Positions 36,532 to 43,152 of a stretch of DNA of 43,152 nt are shown here, in pieces. The position numbers and the translations under genes are program-made. Below the pieces are notes generated by a model, which was given only the letters and a program-made list of their open reading frames with translations, was not told the DNA's origin and did not search any database. The stretch is taken from assembly GCA_902625825.1 (NCBI GenBank), contig CACOCL010000006.1, positions 1 to 43,152 of the forward strand, read 5' to 3'. The stretch's first letter is position 1, and each line of letters opens with the position of its first letter. The stretch is from an uncultured Pelagibacteraceae bacterium. Lineage in GTDB: Bacteria; Pseudomonadota; Alphaproteobacteria; Pelagibacterales; Pelagibacteraceae.

Positions 36532-37620
36532 ATGAAATTAAAAAAATTTTTTCAAAGCCTGTTTAAAAAATTTTTCCAAAGATTATTTGAAATTTTATAT
36601 GGACATATAAAACTCAATAAAACTAAATCTTTTAAATACAAAAAATTTAAAATAGAGAGCATATACTATAAAAATAGATATCATCTAAATGAGGTGTTAT
36701 ATAGCGTGCCAAATGCAAGAATTTATACTGATCTTGTTGAGCATGTTGCGATTATTCAAGATAATGAATTGGTGCAAAATGTTTCCTTTCAACAAGTGAA
36801 TAGTATCCTTAGAGATGAGTCTTATAATAAAGTTCTATCTAATGGCACACCTAGACTTTTAAAAAAATTTAATGGAAACATTTTATCACTTGTACAAGGA
36901 GCGAGCGGAAATAATTATTTCCATTTTCTATTTGATGTAGTAACAAAAATAGTCCTAGCAAATACTTTAATTTCAAATAATGAAATTGACTATTTTTACC
37001 TTCCGGGTAAAAAAAAGTGGCAGACAGATATATTGTCTGAGCTAAATATTGATAAAAAAAAAATTATTGATAGCAACAAATATAGACATATAAAAGCAAG
37101 AAATGTTTTAGCTTTGGAGCATCCTTGGTATAAAAAGGGTTTAATACAAGAAGGAGTTAATAACATACCAGAATGGATAGTTTTATATCTCCGTGAGAGA
37201 TTTATTGATAAATGCAAAAAATTTGAGAATTGCGAATATATCTTCATAGATAGATCAGACTCTGTTTTTAATCGTTGCAAATTGATAAATAATAAAGAAA
37301 TTATCGACTTACTCGAAAACAAAGGATTTAAAAGTTATAGAGTTAGTGAACTTAGTTTTTTTGAGCAAATTTACCTATTTAATAAGGCAAAAGTTATAAT
37401 TGGACCTCATGGAGCAGCTTTTTCAAACTTAATCTTCTCAAATAAAAAATTGAAACTCTTTGAAATAATTCCCTCTGATCATTTAAGCTTCAAATGCAAA
37501 AGATTCTCACAAATTTTAGGATTTGAATATAATAGAATTAATCTAGATAGAATTAAACATGAAAGTGGAGATATGCTTTTAGACCAAAAAACATTAGCGA
37601 AAATTTTAAATTCAGTTTGA
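36532..37620 (+). CDS. GT61-family (DUF563) glycosyltransferase
   Basis: A 362-residue protein with a basic N-terminal segment and the GT61/DUF563 pattern. It has SLVQGASGNNYFHFLFDVVTKI near residue 122 and the terminal motif KVIIGPHGAAFSNLIFS, plus YIFIDRSDSVFNRC. Bacterial GT61 relatives occur in capsule and lipopolysaccharide gene clusters; eukaryotic ones add xylose or GlcNAc. Donor and acceptor are unknown. It opens the glycan island, 50 bases after the PQQ dehydrogenase. Its stop overlaps the convergent methyltransferase gene by nine bases. No signal peptide is evident. Confidence 0.82.
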   Translation: MKLKKFFQSLFKKFFQRLFEILYGHIKLNKTKSFKYKKFKIESIYYKNRYHLNEVLYSVPNARIYTDLVEHVAIIQDNELVQNVSFQQVNSILRDESYNKVLSNGTPRLLKKFNGNILSLVQGASGNNYFHFLFDVVTKIVLANTLISNNEIDYFYLPGKKKWQTDILSELNIDKKKIIDSNKYRHIKARNVLALEHPWYKKGLIQEGVNNIPEWIVLYLRERFIDKCKKFENCEYIFIDRSDSVFNRCKLINNKEIIDLLENKGFKSYRVSELSFFEQIYLFNKAKVIIGPHGAAFSNLIFSNKKLKLFEIIPSDHLSFKCKRFSQILGFEYNRINLDRIKHESGDMLLDQKTLAKILNSV

Positions 37621-38310
37621 TGATTTCGAAATATAATCGATAACTTCTTTGTAGCTCATAATCCTCATATATTCTTTATGATTCTCGTAGAAATCTTTAA
37701 AGTTCAATTTTTTACAATCTAAAATATCAATATTTTTTAAAGGTTTCTTGTTTATAATTTTTTGTACAACTGAAACTCCATGATCAATTTTACATGTCAC
37801 AATATCACAATCATTTTTAATTCGATACCTTACAATTGATTTCCAAACATCTCCATTCCAAATTATTTTATATCTTGGTACTGCCTGCTGATGAATATTA
37901 GCTGGCAAAGAATCATGTAATAGAATAATTCCATTTTCTTTTAAACAGTTTAGAGAATTTTCCAAATCATTACAGACCTGATCGTACTCGTGTAGTCCAT
38001 CTATAAATATACAATCAAATTTTCTATTATTTTGCGAGAAAAAAAAATTGCTTGTTCCTCTAAAATTGCCCCCAGAATATGGATCAACTCCAATTTTATC
38101 ATTAACAGTGATATTATTAAAGGAATGATCATCATCACAACCTATTTCTAGATAAGAGCTAAAATTTCTTATTTTTATTATTTCTTTTATTAGATCCCAT
38201 CTATTAATATTTTGTGGGAAATCAAAATTAATTTCTTTATTAAATTTTTCCTTAAACAAAGAATAATATAATTTGTTAATTCTAAATTTAAATTTATTTA
38301 TCTTTTCCAA
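37612..38310 (-). CDS. class I SAM-dependent methyltransferase
   Basis: 232 residues. Motif I is SYLEIGCDDDHSF with the SAM-binding E-x-G, and FDCIFIDGLHEYDQVCNDLEN with GIILLHDSLP is typical of the Methyltransf_24 group. Members of this family methylate sugars, glycan termini or small molecules. In this island O-methylation of a surface sugar is the likeliest role (inference). It is the last gene of a leftward set with GT17 one base upstream, so it is probably cotranscribed. The local sequence is more AT-rich than the core genes. Confidence 0.8.
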   Translation of the reverse strand: MEKINKFKFRINKLYYSLFKEKFNKEINFDFPQNINRWDLIKEIIKIRNFSSYLEIGCDDDHSFNNITVNDKIGVDPYSGGNFRGTSNFFFSQNNRKFDCIFIDGLHEYDQVCNDLENSLNCLKENGIILLHDSLPANIHQQAVPRYKIIWNGDVWKSIVRYRIKNDCDIVTCKIDHGVSVVQKIINKKPLKNIDILDCKKLNFKDFYENHKEYMRIMSYKEVIDYISKSSN

Positions 38311-38311
38311 T

Positions 38312-39112
38312 TTAAATTATCCATTTTTTTAAAAGTGTTTGATTATTGTAGATGTAATTTGGAAAAGAATTGTCTATTTTAACTTTTTCATATTTCCAAC
38401 CTCTTTGAAAAAGATCATTTTTTTTATCAATGTTTTTTTTTATTATAGATACGTCAGAAAATTCCGCACCAGAATATTCTGTATGAGCAAATGTTTTTAA
38501 TTTTATTGATATTTCCTCTGGTGATAAAAGTGTATTAAAATGCCAGCCACCGTTTTCAAATAGTTGAATACTTTTATTTTTATTAAATTTCCAAAAAGGT
38601 TCTTTCAAATTTTTAGACACTATTTTTTGTCTCAAATAATCGATAGATTTTAAATCTTTTAATTTAGATATTCTTGTTCCTTCCCAAGGGGTTTCATATT
38701 TGTTAAACATATTTATTTTGTAGCAAAAACATTTCTGCATAAAAATCCCATATTTTTGATTTAAATTTAAACCCTTGATTAGTTCTGGATTGGGGATCTC
38801 ATCAGGATCAGAAAACATTACATAATCTTCGTCAGAAGCTTTTTTTAATCCATTTAATATATATTCTCTTTGTTCAGCTTGATTCTGCCACGCTGAAGAG
38901 TTGGCTTTAAAAGGTCTTTCCATAACCAAGTAGATTAACTTATTTTTAAATTTAGAATTTTTAAGACTAAAGTTTAATTTTTTCTTGTTACCGTGATGGT
39001 CATAAATAGATTCACATACTAAAAAAAAATCAACTACGTCGTTAAGAATTTCAAATCGTAAATTTGTAATAAAATTTTCTCTGAAAAATGTGATAGTATC
39101 AAATATTCTCAT
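38312..39112 (-). CDS. GT17-family glycosyltransferase
   Basis: About 266 residues from MRIFDTITFF (an upstream ATG at 39124 would add four). MRIFDTITFFRENFITNLRFEIL and VDFFLVCESIYDHHGNKKKL are the GT17 N-terminal region. YVMFSDPDEIPNPELIKGL contains the nucleotide-sugar DxD-like site, and FENGGWHFNTLLSPEEI follows. GT17 is best known from animal MGAT3, which adds bisecting GlcNAc; bacterial members are found in surface-glycan clusters. Acceptor and donor cannot be read. It lies one base before the methyltransferase and after the DegT-like gene. Confidence 0.85.
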   Translation of the reverse strand: MRIFDTITFFRENFITNLRFEILNDVVDFFLVCESIYDHHGNKKKLNFSLKNSKFKNKLIYLVMERPFKANSSAWQNQAEQREYILNGLKKASDEDYVMFSDPDEIPNPELIKGLNLNQKYGIFMQKCFCYKINMFNKYETPWEGTRISKLKDLKSIDYLRQKIVSKNLKEPFWKFNKNKSIQLFENGGWHFNTLLSPEEISIKLKTFAHTEYSGAEFSDVSIIKKNIDKKNDLFQRGWKYEKVKIDNSFPNYIYNNQTLLKKWII

Positions 39113-39140
39113 TTTAAAAAACAAATATACAAATTAAGAA

Positions 39141-40346
39141 TTATAATTTTTTTAATTTAACGAATTTTTCGAATATTTTGCAAATATAATTTAATTCATT
39201 CTTTTTTAATCCCTGATGGCACCCTAGTAAAATACCATTTTTCATTACATCATTTGCTATTTCATCTGAATTTTTATGTTTTTTAAATTTTAATGATTTC
39301 ATTATTGGTTGTTTTAAAATATTACCAGTAAATATAGTTCTAGTTTGAATATTGTTTTTTTCAAAAAATATTTGTAGCTCTCTTCTAGTAAATTTTTTAT
39401 TTTTTTTTATGACCAATGGGAAAGCTAGCCAAGGTGTTTGAACATTTTGGTGCATTTCGGGTAATTTAAAAAGATTATTATATTTATAAAAAAATTTTTT
39501 TAAGAAAATAAAATTATATCGCCTTAACCTAATATTTTGCTTTAGCTTTTTTATTTGTTCAATTGCAAATGCAGCTGAAATCTCTGAAGGCAAAAAATTA
39601 TAACCTAATTTAGAAAAAATATATTTTTTGTCATATTCTATTCCACTTATTTTAACATCAAATCTATCTTCTATTTCCTCTGACTCATCAAAAGTTGCTG
39701 AAGATCTTCCCCATCCTCTTAAAAGTTTTGCCCGCTCATAAAGTTCAAAATTATTAAAACACGCAATTCCACCAAAGCCAGCGCCATTTATTATATGCGA
39801 AGCGTAAAAACTATTTGTTGTAATATCTGAATATTTTCCTAAATTTTTTTGATTAACTGAATATCCAATTGTATCAGCAGAATCTTCTATGACTTTTAAG
39901 TTGTATTTTTTTGCTATTTTATAAATATCTTCCCAAAGAGGAATATTTCCAAGTAGGTTTGGTATCATTATAGCCACAGTTTTTTTATTTATACATTTTT
40001 CTATTTGTTTAGTATCAGCTACAAATTTATTTTCTAAAACTCCTATAAAATACGGAATTAACCCTAACTGGTAAATTGGAGCAACTGTAGTAGAGAAAGT
40101 TAAATTTGGAGTTATAACTTCACTTCCTTTTTTAAAATTAAATGATGCAAGCGAAAGAAGGTTTGCTGATGAACCTGAATTGACCATTAATCCAAATTTT
40201 TTTCCAAATATTTTTGCAACCCTTCTTTCTAAAATTTTGACGTGCGGGCCATCGATTAAATTTAAACTATTATTCTTTAATACACTTATTACTGCATTTA
40301 TTTCTTTTTTATCATAAACAGCCTTACCGTAATAAATTTTTTTCAT
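39141..40346 (-). CDS. DegT/DnrJ-fold enzyme, His-type 3-dehydratase-like (RfbH/ColD-like)
   Basis: A 401-residue fold type I PLP protein of the DegT family. SGSSANLL binds the cofactor phosphate and EDSADT holds Asp155. The usual Schiff-base lysine in SFYPxK is replaced by His184 (TNSFYASHIINGAG), as in RfbH and ColD. RGWGRSS and YDKKYIFSKLGYNFLPSEISAA, and also TRTIFTGNILKQP, match that subgroup. The RfbH iron-sulfur cysteines after RGWGR are absent; the segment reads SSATFDESEEIEDRF. This suggests a ColD-like 3-dehydration of a 4-keto-6-deoxysugar, but this is inference. The neighbouring SDR could reduce the product. It is leftward, 17 bases before GT17 starts. Confidence 0.85.
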   Translation of the reverse strand: MKKIYYGKAVYDKKEINAVISVLKNNSLNLIDGPHVKILERRVAKIFGKKFGLMVNSGSSANLLSLASFNFKKGSEVITPNLTFSTTVAPIYQLGLIPYFIGVLENKFVADTKQIEKCINKKTVAIMIPNLLGNIPLWEDIYKIAKKYNLKVIEDSADTIGYSVNQKNLGKYSDITTNSFYASHIINGAGFGGIACFNNFELYERAKLLRGWGRSSATFDESEEIEDRFDVKISGIEYDKKYIFSKLGYNFLPSEISAAFAIEQIKKLKQNIRLRRYNFIFLKKFFYKYNNLFKLPEMHQNVQTPWLAFPLVIKKNKKFTRRELQIFFEKNNIQTRTIFTGNILKQPIMKSLKFKKHKNSDEIANDVMKNGILLGCHQGLKKNELNYICKIFEKFVKLKKL

Positions 40347-40382
40347 AAGCTTTAATTATATATATTTCATTTAATTACAACA

Positions 40383-41234
40383 TTAAGATTGTCCTATGAT
40401 AAAATTTATCAAGTCATTAAATTTGCTATGTCTAGGTTTCCAAAAAGGAAGGTTTTTAAATTTATATATTTTGATATTATTTTTTTTTTCTTTTCCCCAG
40501 TAAATACTAATTTTAAATTTTTTATCTTCTTTTAATTTTGAAATAATCTTTTTAATCAAAAAATTATTTTTGTTAGTGATGTTATAGCTACCTTGATTTA
40601 TATTTTTAAATAAAATTACTTCTATAGCTGAGACGATATCTTTAATATTTATTAAATTTATTGATAGATTTTTTGATATTATTTTAATTTTATTTCTTTT
40701 AGAGAAATTATTTTTTAAAATATTAGACAATTTTACTCTATTGTCATTTGGGCCAAAAGTATCGGAAATATAAAGATTGAAATATTTTATATCTTTATTA
40801 TTTTTTTGATAAAATCTTAAAATATTTAAAAAAGCATTTTTTGATGCAGAATAAAGATTGAATGGATCATATTTTGTAGAGTTGAAATTTTGCCAGACTG
40901 TACAAAAATTAACGAACTTTTTAACATTCATGGTTTTTAGATTTTCTAAAATGACTGTTCCAAACTCTAAATTTGCACTCATAATTTTTGCCACGTCGTT
41001 GAAATGATGACTTTTAATATAATGCGTTGCGCAATGTATAATTGTATCAACTTTAATTTTTCTTAATTTTAAATTTAAGTCTTCATGATTTTTGAAATGA
41101 ATATATTTTAAATTTTTATGTTTAGATGTTATATTTTTTCTAGACGTTGCATAAACAGTGTTAGAAATAATTAATTTTTTAAGAATATTATAACCAACAA
41201 AACCACTTGATCCTGTGATTAAAATTTTTGCCAT
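40383..41234 (-). CDS. NAD-dependent epimerase/dehydratase (SDR)
   Basis: About 283 residues from MAKILITG at 41234; the longer frame to 41273 adds 13 hydrophobic residues that do not fit. The Rossmann motif is GSSGFVG (Gly8, Gly11, Gly14) and the active site is Thr112 with Tyr128 and Lys132 (NLYSASKNAF). It is an extended SDR acting on a nucleotide sugar. Placed next to the His-type DegT enzyme, a 4-ketoreductase or epimerase that finishes a deoxysugar, similar to ColC or abequose synthase, is an attractive inference. A generic epimerase is equally possible. Codon use is extremely AT-rich with many ATA and TTT. Divergent from the GT2 gene. Confidence 0.82.
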   Translation of the reverse strand: MAKILITGSSGFVGYNILKKLIISNTVYATSRKNITSKHKNLKYIHFKNHEDLNLKLRKIKVDTIIHCATHYIKSHHFNDVAKIMSANLEFGTVILENLKTMNVKKFVNFCTVWQNFNSTKYDPFNLYSASKNAFLNILRFYQKNNKDIKYFNLYISDTFGPNDNRVKLSNILKNNFSKRNKIKIISKNLSINLINIKDIVSAIEVILFKNINQGSYNITNKNNFLIKKIISKLKEDKKFKISIYWGKEKKNNIKIYKFKNLPFWKPRHSKFNDLINFIIGQS

Positions 41235-41263
41235 AAATATAAAGTAAATATTAAACTTTAATG

Positions 41264-41269
41264 TATAAT
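41264..41269 (+). promoter_or_regulatory. candidate -10 box of GT2 gene (leaderless start?)
   Basis: A TATAAT (in TGTATAATG) ends eight bases before the ATG at 41277, within the 42-base divergent gap. Transcription would begin at or next to the ATG. No good -35 element. Confidence 0.33.
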
Positions 41270-41276
41270 GCAATAA

Positions 41277-42152
41277 ATGAAAAATCTAAATCAAAATAAG
41301 AATTTAACAATAATAATTGTTCTTTTTAAAGAGCCTTTTGAACTTATTTCAAAAACTCTTGACCAAATTCAAAATTATAAAATTGTGATAGTGGATAATG
41401 CAAACGATATTGAACTCCAAAAAAAAATATTATCCTCTTATAAGATAGATAAGTACTTACTCAATAAAGAAAATAATGGATTTTCTGCAGGGTATAATCA
41501 GGGAATAAAGCAAAGTCAAACTAAGTACACATTAGTTCTAGGCCCAGACTGTATAATCAAAACTGAAGATATAAATATCCTGATTGATAAATTTTCATTT
41601 TATAAAAACTTAACTATCGTAACTCCAACGTCTTACGATAATGAAAATAATCTTTCATATAGCGGTGGCCCCTTACCAGAAAAATCTGATAAAAATATCA
41701 TATTAAATCTTGAAGGAGATGTCTGTGTTGATAGTGCTTTAGGAGCATGCATGTTATTCAAAACTGAAGATTTTGAAAAAAAAATAATATTTTTTGATGA
41801 AAATTTCTTTCTTTATTTCTCTGATGATGATTTATGTAGAAGAATTAAAAACTTAAAAAAATCTATTGTTCAAGTCTATGAGGCTAAATGCATCCATCAA
41901 CATGGAATAATAAAAGTAAAAAATAGATATCAAAAAATTTTTATTCGAGAATACAATTTTACGCATGATAAATTTTATTATTTTTATAAAATGAACGAAC
42001 ATTTATCTATAATTAATTCTTTTAAAAAAAAATTACCAAAATATTTGGCAAAATTAGTATTAAAAATAATTGTTTTAAAATTTCACGATGCTGTAAGGTT
42101 ATTTTCGAGAATATATGCGTATTATAAATTTAAAATTAAGTATTCCAAATAA
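41277..42152 (+). CDS. GT2-family glycosyltransferase
   Basis: A 291-residue GT-A enzyme resembling bacterial rhamnosyltransferases. The start [19 protein letters not shown] and the Asp in VIVDNAND are the nucleotide-binding strand. [13 protein letters not shown] is the typical GFxxGxN motif, LVLGPDC is the DxD-like site, [14 protein letters not shown] contains the catalytic-side Asp cluster, and KCIHQHG follows. It likely adds a sugar to a surface glycan. The TAA is followed after one base by the 5' end of tRNA-Ser, so the tRNA probably sits on the same transcript. Confidence 0.9.
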   Translation: MKNLNQNKNLTIIIVLFKEPFELISKTLDQIQNYKIVIVDNANDIELQKKILSSYKIDKYLLNKENNGFSAGYNQGIKQSQTKYTLVLGPDCIIKTEDINILIDKFSFYKNLTIVTPTSYDNENNLSYSGGPLPEKSDKNIILNLEGDVCVDSALGACMLFKTEDFEKKIIFFDENFFLYFSDDDLCRRIKNLKKSIVQVYEAKCIHQHGIIKVKNRYQKIFIREYNFTHDKFYYFYKMNEHLSIINSFKKKLPKYLAKLVLKIIVLKFHDAVRLFSRIYAYYKFKIKYSK

Positions 42153-42153
42153 A

Positions 42154-42243
42154 GGAGAGGTGGCCGAGTGGTTGAAGGCGCACGCTTGGAAAGCGTGTAA
42201 AGGGGAAACCCTTTCATGGGTTCGAATCCCATTCTCTCCGCCA
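42154..42243 (+). tRNA. tRNA-Ser (anticodon GGA)
   Basis: A 90-base class II tRNA with encoded CCA. The acceptor GGAGAGG pairs with TCTCTCC (one G-T pair); the discriminator is G. The anticodon loop TTGGAAA gives GGA, reading UCC and UCU. The long variable arm AAAGGGGAAACCCTTT is evident and the T-arm has GGTTCGAATCC. It starts one base after the GT2 stop and borders the glycan island. No duplicated 3' tRNA end or integrase is seen. Confidence 0.97.
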
Positions 42244-42329
42244 TTAAATAACCATCTAAATTCAATATAAATTTACTTAAAAATAATAATATCCCTACTA
42301 AATAAAAAAGATTTTTACACAAAAAATGA

Positions 42330-42335
42330 TATAAT
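42330..42335 (+). promoter_or_regulatory. candidate -10 box of gyrB
   Basis: A perfect TATAAT lies 22 bases before the gyrB ATG, giving a leader of about 16 bases. No clear -35 at the expected distance (TTTACA at 42314 is too close). Confidence 0.33.
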
Positions 42336-42357
42336 TAATTTTTTCCTAAATATAAAT

Positions 42358-43152
42358 ATGACTAATAAAAATAAATATCAAGCAGACTCCATAAAGGTAC
42401 TTAAAGGTCTTGAAGCAGTAAGAAAAAGGCCAGGAATGTATATTGGTGATACTGACGATGGAACTGGACTGCATCATATGGTTTATGAAGTAGTAGATAA
42501 TTCTATTGACGAAGCTTTAGCAGGATATTGTAAAAACATTTTTGTAACAATTAATAGCGATAATACAGTTACAGTTAGAGATGATGGTAGAGGTATTCCA
42601 GTTGACATTCATAAAGGAGAAAAAAAATCAGCCGCAGAGGTAATAATGACTCAACTGCATGCAGGTGGGAAATTCGATCATGACTCTTATAAAGTTTCTG
42701 GTGGACTTCATGGAGTTGGTGTTTCAGTTGTAAATGCGTTATCTGAAAAACTAAAATTAGAAATTTATAGAGATAATAAAAAATATTTTATAGAATTTAA
42801 TGATGGAGAGGCTAAAGCCCCATTAAAGGTAATTGGAAAAGCAAAAGAAACTGGAACTCAAATTACTTTTTTGCCTTCAAAAAAAATTTTTTCATCAGTA
42901 AAATTTAGCTCAAATATTTTAATTAAGAGAATGAGAGAACTTGCTTTTTTAAATAAGGGGATAAAAATTACTTTTAAAGACGGAAGTCAGAAAAAAGAAA
43001 AAACAAATGAATTTAAATACGAAGGTGGGGTGCTAGAATTCGTTGAATTTCTTGACGAAAAAAGAGAAAAATTAATTAATAAAAATGGAAATAACCTCTT
43101 CAAAAAACCAATCTATATTGAAGGAAAAAAAGATGGAATAGAAATAGAGTGC
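42358..43152 (+). CDS. gyrB: DNA gyrase subunit B (3' end outside window)
   Basis: The first 265 codons are present; the frame runs off the window. [20 protein letters not shown] opens the GHKL ATPase domain. [14 protein letters not shown] holds the ATP/magnesium Asn and Glu, [13 protein letters not shown] is the second motif, and [21 protein letters not shown] with [10 protein letters not shown] is the ATP-lid region. GyrB with GyrA introduces negative supercoils. Features such as [19 protein letters not shown] favour GyrB over ParE. A 114-base gap after tRNA-Ser holds nothing I can support apart from a possible -10 box. Confidence 0.95.
   Translation, partial: MTNKNKYQADSIKVLKGLEAVRKRPGMYIGDTDDGTGLHHMVYEVVDNSIDEALAGYCKNIFVTINSDNTVTVRDDGRGIPVDIHKGEKKSAAEVIMTQLHAGGKFDHDSYKVSGGLHGVGVSVVNALSEKLKLEIYRDNKKYFIEFNDGEAKAPLKVIGKAKETGTQITFLPSKKIFSSVKFSSNILIKRMRELAFLNKGIKITFKDGSQKKEKTNEFKYEGGVLEFVEFLDEKREKLINKNGNNLFKKPIYIEGKKDGIEIEC

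Noticed and set aside
40383..41273. Longer start for the SDR gene at 41273
   Set aside because: The 13 extra residues precede the normal Rossmann start MAKILITG and would overlap the divergent promoter region.
42154..42243. tRNA-Ser as an integration site for the glycan island
   Set aside because: No integrase and no duplicated 3' tRNA segment are seen within the window.
42122..42322. Minus-strand ORF with residues AERMGFEP across tRNA-Ser
   Set aside because: It is the antisense of the tRNA-Ser gene, a well-known spurious translation, and has no other support.

Overview
This 43 kb window reads like a streamlined, very AT-rich marine alphaproteobacterial genome, most likely SAR11/Pelagibacterales. 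The evidence is low GC by eye, gaps of a few bases or overlaps of 1-60 bases between most genes, weak ribosome binding sites, and alphaproteobacterial neighbourhoods: a Suv3-like helicase, FdxA and CarD together; YqaA, DsbB and Coq7 together; and a HIG1-domain protein. The taxonomic call is inference; no 16S gene is present. I see no insertion sequence, integrase, phage gene or CRISPR array.

Layout. 1-3.5 kb: 3' end of a TlpA-like thioredoxin, HIG1-type membrane protein, carboxylesterase, HNH protein, and a leftward yqaA-dsbB-coq7 operon. 3.5-5.4 kb: tRNA-Leu(CAA) with an acyl-CoA synthetase starting four bases after its CCA. 5.4-5.7 kb: an isolated 25-residue Lys/Arg/Ala peptide gene with a strong Shine-Dalgarno and a terminator. 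5.7-9.7 kb: leftward Suv3-like helicase, TerB-like, FdxA and CarD with a long lysine-rich tail. 9.9-16.3 kb: PaaI thioesterase, tRNA-Arg(ACG), thiolase, a 58-codon ORF, and aceE-aceF of pyruvate dehydrogenase, where E1 carries its own lipoyl domain. 16.3-24.9 kb: EamA transporter, UppP, gltD-gltB and an alpha/beta hydrolase. 24.9-34.5 kb: a rightward run of GT4, thrS, infC, rpmI, rplT, pheS, pheT and lepA, followed by a PQQ dehydrogenase. 36.5-42.2 kb: an even more AT-rich surface-glycan island (GT61, methyltransferase, GT17, DegT/RfbH-like enzyme, NAD-dependent reductase/epimerase, GT2), closed by tRNA-Ser(GGA). The 5' part of gyrB ends the window.

How the genes work together. Core metabolism covers fatty-acid activation, thiolysis, pyruvate to acetyl-CoA, and ammonia assimilation by GOGAT. 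DsbB and Coq7 meet at the quinone pool. The glycan island looks like strain-specific decoration. Its most informative enzyme is a DegT-fold protein with histidine in place of the PLP lysine, next to a reductase, suggesting 3-deoxysugar synthesis.

Best candidates for something undescribed: the free-standing 25-residue polycation gene; the CarD with a basic N-terminal and acidic C-terminal tail beside it; the lipoyl-AceE fusion; and the His-type DegT enzyme lacking the usual iron-sulfur cysteines.
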